In this document: one piece after another, positions 1-11,465 of the stretch
Numbering within the stretch: the first letter of the stretch is position 1
Layout of the letters: every line of letters begins with the position of its first letter
Assembly: GCA_036971615.1 (NCBI GenBank)
Contig: JAYKKR010000002.1
Span: 1,178,001-1,242,000 of the forward strand
Direction: 5' to 3'
Source: Amyloporia xantha
Taxonomy: Eukaryota; Basidiomycota; Agaricomycetes; Polyporales; Adustoporiaceae
Length of the DNA: 64,000 nucleotides
The notes under the pieces: generated by a model
Database searches by the model: none
What the model saw: only the letters and a program-made list of their open reading frames with translations
Told to the model about the DNA's origin: nothing
Position numbers and translations under genes: made by a program

Positions 1-264
1 CTGATTTTCGACCTTAAAAACACTGCCCGTTCAATTCAACTCAACGGACCACTCTCAAAATTGGTACAATTATAGCTTAGTACTACAAGAGTATATATGC
101 CAAGTTTCAGGGAAATCCAACATGATTTACGGAGTTTATCCGTTGGTGTGAAAAGGAACGGTGGTGTGAAAAGGAACGCCGCTACACTGTATATAACTTT
201 ACAAAATGGTTCCAAATTCTGACATACGATCCTTCTGAATCATACTGCATGTCGCGGGCTTTGC
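1..264. other. No gene seen; short tandem repeat
   Basis: No coding exon is supported. A 16-bp string (GGTGTGAAAAGGAACG) occurs at 145-160 and again at 163-178, an 18-bp tandem unit. The rest is probably the 3' flank of the esterase gene that follows on the minus strand. Confidence 0.5.
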
Positions 265-1282
265 CTAGCTAAAGACACTCCTCTTGCCCAGGCTAGACCT
301 AGGGTGATGCACGTCGATTTGGTCGAAGCTATCAAGACGCATATCAATGAGCGAACAGATGTGAATGTCACATATAAGACGCACGGGACAAAGACAGACT
401 GGAGGTTGTCGTAGTGTAGCTCTGGATAGTTCGCACCGATCGACTTGATAACTTCATCGAAGACAATCTAACCCATCCTCGTCAGTATATCCAACCGTCA
501 GGGGAAAGCTTGTCTCCGAAACTTACCGCATATCCCTGCTCAGAGAGGTGCAGTCCGTCCGAGAGGTATTCGCTCAGCCCCTCTTCGACTCTGCCACACG
601 CATCCCAGATCTTTGACCAGAGGTCGACAACGGGTACGTTCTCTTTCTTGCCCACTTCAATCACCGTCTCTGCATAGGTCCGCGTCACCTCGAATTCACG
701 AGGCTCGGGGCTCGCGCCCTGTGCCTCTCGGTGAGCCCGCCACTGGTTCGTACTTACGGGCGGGGGTGTCAGGAGGAGGATGCGCGTATCTGGGGAATAG
801 TACGCCGAGGACGGATCGTTGACCATGTGAATGAGTGTAGCAAGGTTCTCGGCATAGATGTCGCGGGGGACGTGCTGCGGGCTGCCCGGGAGTGCGGCAT
901 CGTTTGCACCCATCCAAATAGTAAGGAGCCTAACCGTGGGGACGTTATGCCGTTCTAGCTGCTTTGCAAAGCACTAAATGCAAGTATCGTATGTTAGTAC
1001 ATGAAAGCCTGAATGGCTGATGCAGCCGTGTATGGACGATGGCATGGTACCTGCTCGAACACTGGGATGATCCAGTTTGTGTTGTACCCGGACATCCCCC
1101 GGTTAATGATATCCAACTTTCGGTTGTAAACGTCTGCATGAAATGTACCTTTGAGTCTACTCGCGCTGATGAGCCTATTCCTACTCACAGGCCAATTGCT
1201 GGGCGAGCCCACGAGGCTCCCAGCCGCGCTGAGTGAGGGAGTCTCCGAGCAGCAAGATCACATCTTCAACGTTTGCAGTCAT
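265..1282 (-). CDS. SGNH/GDSL hydrolase, isoamyl acetate-hydrolysing esterase-like
   Basis: Several exons on the minus strand. Start ATG at 1282 gives MTANVEDVILLLGDSLTQRG, which contains the block-I GDSL-type motif with the nucleophilic serine. The next exon has GMSGYNTNW (block II glycine), the long exon 482-913 has WMGANDAA (block III asparagine), and its end has DGLHLSEQGYA (catalytic Asp..His). Two further introns can be read: after GYA, GTAAGT..TTAG to IVFDEVIKSIG; then a last exon FDQIDVHHPRSSLGKRSVFS ending at the TAG at 265-267. Order and motifs match the Iah1 branch of SGNH hydrolases, which cleave acetate esters; substrate is inferred from family. Roughly 255 residues, normal for the family. 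No signal peptide is evident, so it is probably intracellular. Confidence 0.82.
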
Positions 1283-2061
1283 CACGGGCTTGAAGTAAGC
1301 GAAGACGACCTGTAGAGCCACCTATGATGATTTCAAGACCACCGCCCTGAGAACCTGCCAATATGTATCAGCCCGGGCGGAAGATCGAGACAGCGGTGCT
1401 CCGAGTCCATCATTCTGGTCCAGGTGCCACAATCAATGTGAATAATAATATAGCGCAGCAGACCACCGAGAAACCCCCGCGGCCGTTGACCATGCATACA
1501 ACCTCGATCAAGTTAGACATGGTTTCGATCAATACCGATATACCGATGGCATCGTGGAAGTTGGAAAGATATGCTAGCACTTGCATCATCGAAAGAGGGT
1601 TCCTGTCATGAGAGTCATCAGACACGCGCCTTCCTCCCGTAGACCTCGGACTGCAAAGGCGCACCAAAGATAATCTGCATCGTGCGTTGTAAGTATGCGG
1701 CGTCTTGGTCGTCGCAAGATCTCTTCGAACGGGTCCTTTCTCCAGCTTCCAAGAGAGCACTCCTCTTAGCCAGGCTGAATCTAGGATCATGAACGTCATT
1801 CTGTTAGAAGCTGCGCAAAATAAACAATGAAGAGTTTCTCAGATATCTGGGATGAACAACGCATGCAGAAATAGAGATCTGCACACACAGCTGTCGAGTT
1901 TTATAAGATCAGATTAGTCTCACCGACATATCAGAGGCGTCTGATGTCTGGTGAAACTCTTCATAAAGGGGCATGAAATGCATTACAGGAGGGATATGAG
2001 TATTATGAATACAGGTATCAGTACTTACTACCTCGCTCGTCTACATAGCAGTAGCCGCCCT
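1283..2061. other. Intergenic; nothing but the esterase relic
   Basis: Apart from the relic at 1745-1815, no exon, repeat or regulatory motif is supported here. Confidence 0.45.
1745..1815 (-). pseudogene. Relic of the last exon of a second IAH1-like esterase
   Basis: On the minus strand this stretch resembles the last exon of the neighbouring esterase (265-1282): it reads F-stop-QNDVHDPRFSLAKRSAL where the intact gene has FDQIDVHHPRSSLGKRSVF. It follows an AG that could be an old splice acceptor and has an in-frame TAA. No upstream exons are recognisable between 1816 and 2061, so it is a truncated tandem-duplication relic. Confidence 0.6.
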
Positions 2062-2920
2062 CTACGCCTGCAGCATCTGCAGGAACTTTGAGCCCAAAGA
2101 CTCGGCAGCCATTGGGTTCGCACCCGACACTACCTCCCTATCGACCGTGATACCGCCTGCCTTCTTGCCGATCGTAGAGATCATATCTGCACCCTCCCCT
2201 TGCAGAGTCGACTCTACCTTCGGAATCTCGCCTCCCTGTAGCTTCTCGACGAGTTTCTCCTCGGTGTCCGACCAAGAGGTGAGCTGGTAACCTTTGTACG
2301 CGAAGCCCGGTGAGTTCGGCGCGTACTTGGTGGACAGTAGCGCGAGGGGACCATGGCAGATCGCAGCTATATACAAATATTTAGTACCCTGTCAATGCCT
2401 TGAGCCAATGGCGATATTCACCGGTAGGCTTCTTCTCGTTGTGGAAGTGAAGCATGATGCGGCCTAGGTCAGGGTTGTCGCCTAGATCCCGGATGGGCGC
2501 ATGGCCACCGGGTATGAAGACGCCTGCATATGTCTCCAGCTCCTCTTCGGTGATGGCTGTGAAAGGACGAGGTGTCGCAAGGTTGCTTTCTCCCTCCATG
2601 CGTTGGATCAACTTGTTCTCCCTGTCCTTTTGCAACCAATTTCCGAAATAGACTAAGAGAGACTCGGATAGAGGATCGACGTTGGGCCTCTTGCCCGAAG
2701 GAGACGCGAACTAACATGTACGTCAAGCCAACGAAATGAATGGTCGATGCGCTGCGGTGCTCACTGTAACCTCGTATCCTGCATCCAAGAGCTTCTGAAG
2801 CGGCTTGGCGAGCTCCGTAAGGAAGAAGCCCGTCTCCTGGTTTTGAGTAGAGCCGTCAGGCTTCTTGACTGGATACGAGTCGGCTTCGGAGAGAATGATG
2901 AGTATTTTGCCAGCAGACAT
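2062..2920 (-). CDS. DJ-1/PfpI (Hsp31-like) class I glutamine amidotransferase-like protein
   Basis: Three exons. Exon 1 starts at ATG 2920 (MSAGKILIILSEADSYPV; an in-frame ATG at 2938 would add six residues) and ends at GYEVT before GTGAGC. Exon 2 runs from FASPSGKRPNVDPLSE to EKKPT and contains the loop FIPGGHA. Exon 3 starts AAICHGPLALLS, the nucleophile elbow with the conserved cysteine, and ends at the TAG at 2062-2064. The glutamate in SEADSYP and the elbow cysteine are the residues expected of the Hsp31 branch, which act as glutathione-independent glyoxalases or chaperones in yeast. About 245 residues, close to the family norm. Cytosolic by lack of signal; exact activity is inferred. 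Confidence 0.88.
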
Positions 2921-2938
2921 GTTCGTTATATGTTGCAA

Positions 2939-3372
2939 ATAGTGTTATGGGTTGTGAGATCGTGAAATTTTTAATTCCGTTGGAACTACTGCAGGTGTAA
3001 TATACGTGCGGGAGGTTTGGAGCAGGTGGGACAGTGACGTATCCGAGCTTGTCATGTCTGAGGCGGGTGAGGACAAGAATACTCTCACACAGGAGAACGG
3101 GTCAGAGACGCATCAGAGATGAAACCATCCATGGAGTGGGCAGAAAGCCGTGCGATGTAAGACATGAGCGATTCGGTAGATGGTGCTTGGACGCCGTTGA
3201 AGTGTACAGCTATGACGCTGGTGCGGCAGAGTGCATGCATTGCCTCAATATAAGGAAACCGGATTGTTACCGTTATTCCACGCTCTCTGGTGATGGAAAC
3301 ATTCAGACCTGGTTGGTCTCCGTTGCTTGACCAATATGACTAGCCGGAGATAGTCGTTCGGCTTTATAGTGG
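2939..3372. other. Intergenic; probable promoter of the DJ-1-like gene
   Basis: No exon is supported. This is upstream of the minus-strand DJ-1-like gene and ends at the target duplication of the element starting at 3381. Confidence 0.4.
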
Positions 3373-3380
3373 TCTGCTGC

Positions 3381-4048
3381 AGGACCCCCGAATATAGGAG
3401 GGCAACCCTGATCCCAAATTCCCGAAAATCGGCCTTTATGTCCGGTAAAAATTCCCAAATTTTCGCCTGAAATGTCCGGAAAAAATCAGGCTTCCACCCC
3501 TTTCGGTCAAAAATGTCCGGAATTTGGCTCAGGCATAGCCGCAGCTGCAATTTGTCCGGGCAGGGTGGATCAGGGTGTCAAAATTCACTAAATTCCCTAT
3601 ACTTATGCTTTAATTCGTCATTGTTACTGATAAATGCTGCACAAAGGGCTTTTTGCATGAACTCTAGACATCACGCCGCTTGGCGGAGGGGTCAGTTCAG
3701 TTGGATGTCCAATGACCAGACAAAGTTGGGTTGCAAAAAAGAGCCCTTCGTGACCATTGTGATTGACCAAATACTTATTTGTGAAGACCGGGTTCGGCGA
3801 TGAGCGTTGAGTCGGCCTCGGTCGGCCTGCTGTCAGAGGTTTCGCCGGCTCTCGGCGACTCGGCAGAGGCTTTGTCTGCGAGAGGATCAGGCTTCCCGGC
3901 AAAGTTGGCCGGTGTGTCCGGGTAGCCGCCGCAGGGTTCAGGTCGCTGGAGGTCGAATCCGTCCGGAAAAAATCAGGGATCAGGGTTCCTCAGGTGAGAT
4001 TTTTGTCCGTATCGGGATCAGGGTTACCCTCCTATATTCGGGGGTCCT
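3381..4048. mobile_element. Non-autonomous hAT-like DNA transposon, 668 bp, 8-bp target duplication
   Basis: Left end AGGACCCCCGAATATAGGAG and the right end (4048 backwards) are near-perfect inverted repeats over about 35 bp, with one mismatch seen. The element is flanked on both sides by TCTGCTGC (3373-3380 and 4049-4056), an exact 8-bp duplication, as in hAT and some other cut-and-paste superfamilies. Near both ends the motif TGTCCGG or a close variant occurs at least seven times in the same orientation, such as 3439-3446 and about 3472. Repeated subterminal motifs are typical transposase-binding sites in hAT elements. No transposase reading frame is present. Confidence 0.85.
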
Positions 4049-4056
4049 TCTGCTGC

Positions 4057-4905
4057 AGTAAGTCCGATCGCACTCCTCGAGCTCGGGGATCGGCATCGAG
4101 TTAGTTGACCCCACCAACAATCATATTGTTGGGAAACAGCGGCCAGAGAAGCCGTCATTGGAATCCATTGGCACACCTCGGGAGATACAAGAATCTGCCA
4201 AATCAGTGGTTTCCATCTGTGCTACTAGCTGGTTATTCATCGTATAGCACCGTGTGATTTCATGGGAGCCTGCAATTCAATGAGACTTTGTGTGCTGTGT
4301 AATACCCCATCCCCGATACAAGGTCCCGGACCTATAGGCTATCAATAATCAAAGGCTGCTAAACCACCGCTAAACCTTTCGGACGCATCGGGGTGGGGCC
4401 ATCACGAAAAACCCCTTTACCGTTGATTATCTGATAGCCACATGACTCTCATCTTATCTGATAACCAGATGACAGATCATGTGACGCGCGGATTGTTAAG
4501 GCCATGCCTAATAAGGAGGGCGGATCGGCCGAAGGCACAAACGGCATCTAACGGCATCTAATTCGAGCAAGAGTTGACTCAAGTTAATGGCGGGACAGCC
4601 GCTGACCGTTGATCAATCTACCTAGAGGCCAGAAATGCAGAACTTTGCAACTCTGGCGTACGCGCAATATCAGGTCTGCAGTTTTCACTATCTCTACTAC
4701 TCGTTCTTTCACGTCTCGCCGTGCCAATATCCTCTACTGAAGACCTAGTAGGGTGGTCTCCTATTGGCATCAATGCAATCTCCACAAATCATGGCAGTAC
4801 CTGTAGAAGAGAGGAACTTGAACGGTGAGGAGTTCTCCTTTGATAAACATACACTGGACGCCCCCCGGAATCGAAAAGTTTACCACCGAAGATGACGACG
4901 AAAAG
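4057..4905. other. Intergenic / 5' leader of the MFS transporter with upstream ORF
   Basis: No conserved exon is seen. A short upstream ORF begins at ATG 4791 (MAVPVEERNLN..) and stops at TGA 4893-4895, ten bases before the chosen start of the transporter; it is in another frame. The octamer-like tandem AACGGCATCT occurs twice around 4541-4560. Confidence 0.4.
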
Positions 4906-6945
4906 ATGTCAGAGAAGCAAGAAGGTGCGGCATCGGTCACAGCGCAGACGGAAGAATTCCAGGAAGGAGGCCTGAGAGGCTGGCTTACTGTTCTTGGAGC
5001 GTGAGTCGCCGTAGAGTACACATCAGCACATAGAAACTGACGAATAGCTCGCCAGGTCACCTTATGGTCCAATTTTGTGGTTTTGGGTATGTACGTTGAC
5101 CTATGGGAAGAATCATGATCCAACCTAAGAGAAACCAATAGATACACTGCGTCTTTCGGAGTATATCAAGGTATTATTAAATTCGTATCTCCTGATCCTT
5201 TGCGCGACTCACCAACTCGGTGGACTTGTTCAGCATTTTATACGCAGAAATATATTACAAATGAGACACCTTCGACTATCTCGTATGTTTCACTTCCTCC
5301 CGTCAATGCATCTATGTGCCTCTTATTATGTTCACGCGCAGATGGATTGGAAGTGTCAATACATTCCTTGTTATTGGATTTGGGCTGGTATCAGGAAGAC
5401 TCTACGATCGAGGATACTTGTGCGTGTCTTGTTCCGCCGTCTCTATTCAATCAAAGTTTATTCACTTTACGACAGTTACTATCTAACAATCGGCGGATCT
5501 CTGTTATACTCATTCTCTCTTTTCATGCTGTCTCTTGCTAAGCCGAACAATTTCTATCAAGTGGGGCTAAGTTCTCTACGTTTCCACGTATTTAACTGAG
5601 AAACTTTGCGTTCAAAGGTATTCCTAGCACAAGGCCTGGGCATGGGGCTGGGTGCCGGAACAGTGTACATTCCAAGCGTTGCCGTCATCTCACACTACTT
5701 CCAAAAGAAACGCGCTCTTGCCATGACCATAGTGGCGTCTGGCTCCTCCCTCGGCTCCGTCATCCACCCTATCATGCTCAACAACACCATGTTCGGCTCC
5801 TTGGGGTTCGCCAAATCTGTGCGCGCCAGTGCCGGTTTGGTCAGCGGTATGCTGCTGATCGCTTGCTGTCTCATGCACCCAAGACTGACACCCCCGAGAC
5901 AATCACTAGGGTTTTTGCCGGCCATGAAGAAATTTTCGCGCGATCCTGCGTATATCTTTGGGACATTGGGGTACGTCGCATCTGCCACAGTAGTCGCGGT
6001 TGAGATTTATTGTCATGAACCAGCCTCTCTATATTCATGGTTGGCTACTACTTCCCGTTCTTCTACATTCAGGTAGACGCTGCCAGACATGGCATTAGTA
6101 AGACCCTCTCCTTTTACTCGGTGAGTGCGTGAATTGCTTCTGTTTTGTACTGGCTTCTGATCTACCCGTGCGCACTAGATCGTCATCCTTAACAGCGCAA
6201 GCTTTGTGGGACGGCTATCCCCAGGTTTCTTCGCTAAGCGTCTCGGTGTCGCCAACATGATGTCTGGAGCAACGTTTTGCTGTGCCATAATGATGTTTGC
6301 AATGATCGGTCTCAATACCGTGGCTAGTGTTGTTCTCATTGCGATCTTCTTCGGTTATTTCGCGGGAATCTGTGGGTTTACATCAGGGTGTGCTAATCTA
6401 CCTTGTGTTAATGATCGCGTTCTCTTTTCTCAGATATTTCTCTTATGGGTCCGCTGATGGTTGTCTTGAGTGACGATCTGTCTGAGTTCGGGTAGATCAT
6501 GGCTTTCGTAACTGATTGTCGGAGGCGTACTGATGTTCTTGCAGGATCCGGATGGGAATAGCGCTTGCATTCTCCGGTACGTGTGTGCAACGCTCGTCGT
6601 CCGATCTACCGACATAAATTCTAACACATCTACGATAGGCGTTGGAAGCTTGATAGGTAGGTCTCACTTATTGTCAGTACATTAGTCATAGAGGTGACTT
6701 ATTCTCTCGTCAGGCACTCCCATCTCAGGCGCTTTGCTCGCCAGTAATTACCTCTGGTGGAGACCCGCCGTGTTCAGTGGGGTTCGTTTTTCCTGACCTG
6801 CGTCGTCCAAGTCCTTCGCTAACGTTTCGCCGTCTTATTCCTATGGGCGCAGGTTTTGGGAATCACAGGATCTGCTTGCTTCGCTACCATGCGGTATATC
6901 CTGTACCAGAAATCGCGGGCCCCTAGCGCTGTTGCAGGTGTCTAG
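4906..6945 (+). CDS. MFS transporter, monocarboxylate (MCT/SLC16-type) family
   Basis: About a dozen small exons. ATG 4906 gives MSEKQEG..; the hallmark EFQEGGLRGWLTVLGA follows, then FCGFGYTASFGVYQ, ITNETPSTIS, WIGSVNTFLVIGFGLVSGRLYDRGY, and the long exon VFLAQGLGMGLGAGTVYIPSVAV..HYFQKKRALAMTIVASGSSLG. Later exons include IFMVGYYFPFFYIQVDAARH, SFVGRLSPGFFAKRLG and GVGSLIGTPISGALL. Stop TAG at 6943-6945. The RGW-(x)-VLGA start, the FQKKRALA loop and the GTPI..G motif are typical of fungal MCT-like members of the major facilitator superfamily, with 12 membrane helices expected in the plasma membrane. Substrate (monocarboxylates, riboflavin or other) cannot be told from sequence. The frame stays open at every inspected junction, so the gene seems intact. 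Confidence 0.85.
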
Positions 6946-8838
6946 TCTATGTCGAACTGTATGTTCAGTACAAATACACGCCACTCGACGCATACCTGTT
7001 TTGCATGGGTGATCAACTGTTGGACTTGGTACATGTCGCAAGACCGCTGCAGCTTACCCAGAACGTTGGCCTACGCCGTCAACGTGTCGACCACTGTCTT
7101 TATATCTGACGATGATCTACCGGATGAATCACGAGTGTCTCCGGAATAACCGCTTAACAGAGATATCTTCAACCCTACAGTACTCGTGAATTCTCTATCT
7201 TGGCTCGTTTCGATCCTAGCCGACAGTTCAGCGACGTTTACGGACATCTACTGGAATTGTGTCGTCTGGCGTTCAAGTGAATCGTCTATTCGCAGCCGAA
7301 TGTAGCTTGCTATCCAGACTTGCATGCAAATTTGGTCTTCGACGGTTAACTCCAAGATCGTCTACTGTTCTTGCACTTTGTTCCCTTAACTGTATCCTGA
7401 TGGAAGTCCCGGAGTCACAGCGGATACCGGTCCCCTCATGTCCTAATCCGTCAAATGCCCTTGTTTTGCGGCGTTCGTCCAATGATAATCAAGCTTGTCT
7501 GACTTGGCTGCTGATCGTGGAATATCAGTGCGGCACAAAATCAGAGAAGCGCGTTAGATGTTAAAACACGCCTCTGATCCGTCGTCTGCGAGCCGTGGCC
7601 TGTAGGTTTAGGCGCGACTTTGCAAGGATAGGGCGTTGCTTTCGTCTTGTTCTGCATTGGGAGAGATTGAGTTACTGTGGAGACTAGTTTTGAATCGAGG
7701 AGGAGGATGTAGATCTAGGCCTGTAGGGGGGGACGGATAGAAGGATCAATGATAGGACAGTTCCGAGTTGCTACTTATACCGAGGGAGCACGCTGTCGCA
7801 TTGATATGCGTTCCATTGTTCCCTTGTAATAGAAGTTGCTCGCGGAGTCGACAAATGAGGGTGGTCGCGGTCACGTGTCGTGATGAGAGTTGCCACTGGG
7901 CGCCTATTGAGCGCGTCAATGGCAAAGTCGAACATGAGCCAAACAACGCGCAAACAAGGCAGCCTGTAGGAATTGTTTCGTCTCTTCTTCTTCAAGCGCA
8001 CGACACGAGCGACACACAGGACACGGTTTCCCCCTCCAGCGACGCCTCATACCCCTTTTATTCTGTATGTACTAGACTGACTGAGAGAGAGCGAGAGAGA
8101 GACGCAAGAGCTGACTTGACGGACGGGTGGACCCACAGACGTCCACAGACGCGGTTTGTGCTGCCTGCCTATTTCAATCGGTTCAATTCCTCGTGAGAAT
8201 CCCTGAGCCTGCCAGAGCTCGCTGCTCTCTCGTTGCCGTTACACGTAGGTTGCTCACCCGCCTCTTTCTTACAACAGGCGCGGCCTCCTCCGTCAATACA
8301 TTCCTTCACCCTCCAAGGCAAGTATCACCTTTCCAACCGTTGTATTTCCAAAAAGGTGCATGTCCATAGCGTCATTCTACATACACCGACGGTCCAAGCT
8401 TTGATGGATCTCGGTCGGGGCTTCTGCCATACTCCGCTCTCCGGAGGACAATAGGCGAACCTTCAGCCCCTTTTCCCATATTCTGACTCCGAACAGGCCA
8501 CACTTGCTGACATCGCTCATCCACAGTCGGCTATACTAAAGCGAAGCCTCAACAAGGCCACACTTTCTGTTCCCCGCCACCGTCGTCGGTTCGTGTTCTT
8601 ATATCTTTCTTACCTTCCTCCGTCTACCCTCCTCGCCACCCTGTCTCAACTCTGCCTCATCCCACCTGTTGTTGTACTTCTCTACCTGCTGTATCGACTA
8701 TCCACCACTGTATCCCCTTGCATCTATTCCCTCATGCGTACTCATACCCACATACTAAAACATGCTCGCCGAGCAGAAGTATCTCAACCCTACAAGAAAC
8801 AAAAGAGACACCTTGGATCCGTTCACGACGTCGAAAAC
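6946..8838. other. Intergenic and probable long 5' leader of the Cdc25 gene
   Basis: No recognisable exon. Purine microsatellite GAGAGAGAGCGAGAGAGAG lies near 8083-8101. The stretch 7980-8838 is pyrimidine-rich and probably contains the promoter and 5' untranslated leader of the downstream gene. An in-frame ATG at 8593 would extend Cdc25 by 82 hydrophobic residues, judged less likely than ATG 8839. Confidence 0.4.
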
Positions 8839-11465
8839 ATGGCTTATTTTCCTTCCGTTCCTACTTCGAACATGAGCAAGCAATTATTGGCCGTCCCCTC
8901 GGCCCCATCGCGCAAAGCCAACCAGCGACTAATCCAGCCCGCGCGTAATGACATCGACAACTTTCTCTCCTCCGAGGTCGACCTGGACCTCGAGCTGTCC
9001 TTCGCATCGACAATGTCGCTCCACTCTCCGCCACGCGACCCGGTCGACCTCAGCTTGGAGAACGAGAACCCAAACTACGTTCCTATGGACATCTCCCCGG
9101 CGCCCCAGCGTATCCTGCCACCGAGCAAGGTGGCCGAGCCGAGGCCCGCCATGGGTCGTCCCAGGGCATTTACCAGCGGCGCAAGGTTATTCGGCAGAGA
9201 CATGAGCAACAACAACAACAACAACGCGTCGGTGACCAGTCTGAACTCGGTGGCCAAGTCCACCGGCACCAGCGGGTCCAGCAAGCGCCTCCAGCGCGCC
9301 GCGCTTCCACTGGAGTGGATGAACTCCGGGCAGAACGAGAATTGTTTCAGTCAGGTCAGTAATATTATGATCTGGACGTCCTCCACACAACCCAGGCTCG
9401 ATTGCAACGTAAAGACCGTATTTGACTGACATGCTGCTCATCAGCCACAGTATATCCCGCCTTCTCCTGCGGCGTCCGACGCGATGGACGTCGACTCGTC
9501 TTTCGTCTACGTTCCTTCGTCGTCAGTGCCTCAGGATGGCCCGCTCTCCGCTGCGCCAACCATCACTGCGTTTGATGTGGACAACAACCCGCTATTGGAC
9601 ATGCCAGTGCCCGCTTCTGCTGCGCCGACAGTGACGACGTTCAACAACTTCTTCTATGATGTTCCCGCCTACGATCTTTCCAGTGATGTCCCCGATGTAT
9701 ACGAGGACATGGCCAGCGAGGCTGAGGTGTCCCAAGCGATCACTATCGAAAGCCCTAGCCAGCCTTTCCCTAAGAAGCGACGTTCTTCTTCTCCCGTCCC
9801 CCAATCGCTTCGCCGTACTCAGCAGCAGATCTTGGAGCAGGAGGCATCGTTGGAGTCGTCTCCCGCTCCCTCGTCGCCTATGGCCCGCAAGCTCGAGCGA
9901 ATCACCAACGGGCCCATGCTTCGCAAGCCCATGCTCGGTGGCCTCGGTGCACCCCTAGAGCTGAACACGAACAAGAAGCGGCCTCGCCGTCCCGCTCTCA
10001 GCGCCATGGTCGCGCCGGGAGAAGGTCCCATTGCCCAGCCCCGCTCCGCCCACCCCACTACCCTCACTTTCGCGCATGGCGACAAGGAGAACAACGCCGT
10101 ACAGATTCCTAACCGCGCACAACACGTCATGCCGCCCGTTCGCCGTGCGTTCTCTGCGATGCTGCCCCCGAACATGCTGGAGCAGTCAATGTCCTCTGAG
10201 GACGGGCTGTCCTTCGACAACGAGAGTCCTGAGATGAGCTCCCCTGCGCAGGCATACGCAAAACGCCAGCAGGTGAAGACGATCCGCCGGTGCGATGGCA
10301 CGGACGATTTCCGTCCGATTACAGGCGCGACGGCTCTTATGCGCCGAGACAACGAGGTCATGATGAAGGGTCTCAGGAGAAGCGAACACAGGGAGGACCG
10401 AGGCCGGGAGGGTCCCGAGAGGGACACGCCCAGGAGCAAGTACCTAAATGCCGGTCCCGGTCTCGGTGGATTTGGCGACAACGAAGCGCACGGCAAGATT
10501 CTTCCTTGCCACCGAGTGAGGGAGGACGGATTAATGCGCATCACCAGTAAGACTGTGAGTGGCTATTTGCGTACCGATCTTGGTGTCGATCAGATCACTG
10601 ACAAGTTTATTTTAGATGGACAATCTTCTTGACGGCGTGTACGACACTGACCTCGCCAACTTCTACGTCATCGACTGTCGGTTCGACTACGAGTACAATG
10701 GCGGGCACATTCCGGGTGCCGTCAACATCAACACCACCGCGGGCGTCGAAGAATTCCTGCTCGGCACAAATGCTGTCAGGCCCTTGCCTTCAATTAGCGG
10801 CGATTCGGGCAAGAAAACCGTTTTGGTATTCCACTGTGAGTTTAGTGTTAAGAGAGCGCCAACGTTGTGAGTCTTCTGTGCCGTCATTGTCTTCCATCAG
10901 TTGCTGACAGCTGCACGACAGTGCTAAGCATCTTCGTTCCAAGGACCGTGCACTGAACAACCATGTCTACCCCAAGATCTACTACCCCGAGGTGTACATT
11001 CTGGAAGGTGGGTATAGCCAGTACTACCAGGATTCAGCCGTTCGCTGCCAACCCTCGGGCTACGTACGTATGGATGACCCCTACTACGCTGCCTCGCGGA
11101 AAGAAGATTTGGACCACTTCCGCAAGGGCAAGTTTGGTCGGACCAAGTCGTATGCTTACGGCGAGGGCAAGATGGTCTTGACGTCGCAACAGGCCAAGAG
11201 GAACACTGCGCCCAGCAACGGGACGAATGCCTTGTTTGCTGCCGCGAATGCTGCACGCACTAGGCGCGGCGGTCTGGGAAACTCTGGTCTGCAGATGCTG
11301 GCCGAGGATGGGGGCGCGAGCCACCACAGCGAGGACGAGGACACCGACATCGGGGACAGTCCTTGCCCGCCTCCCACTAAGACGGTCACGTACAAGGGCA
11401 AGAAGATTGGTCGCCTAGCGAGGGCTGAGACCTATGACCCGGCTCGTCTGACCGCAGGCTATTGA
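8839..11465 (+). CDS. cdc25: M-phase inducer phosphatase (Cdc25 family)
   Basis: Four exons by inspection: 8839-9354, 9445-10554, 10616-10866, 10922-11465, each with GT..AG introns. The N-terminal half is a long low-complexity regulatory region rich in Ser/Pro. The C-terminal half is a rhodanese-type phosphatase domain: GKILPCHRVREDGLMRI, then YVIDCRFDYEYNGGHIPGAVN, then the active-site loop HCEFSVKRAPTFAKHLR with the catalytic cysteine and arginine, then YPEVYILEGGYSQYY and the tail VRMDDPYY. In the family the enzyme removes inhibitory phosphates from the Thr-Tyr pair of Cdk1 and triggers mitotic entry, in nucleus and cytoplasm. The start at 8839 has a good context (AAAACATGG). Multiple SP/TP sites fit control by phosphorylation. 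Confidence 0.93.

Noticed and set aside
8593..8838. N-terminal extension of Cdc25 from ATG 8593
   Set aside because: It is hydrophobic and unlike Cdc25 N-termini; ATG 8839 has a better context.
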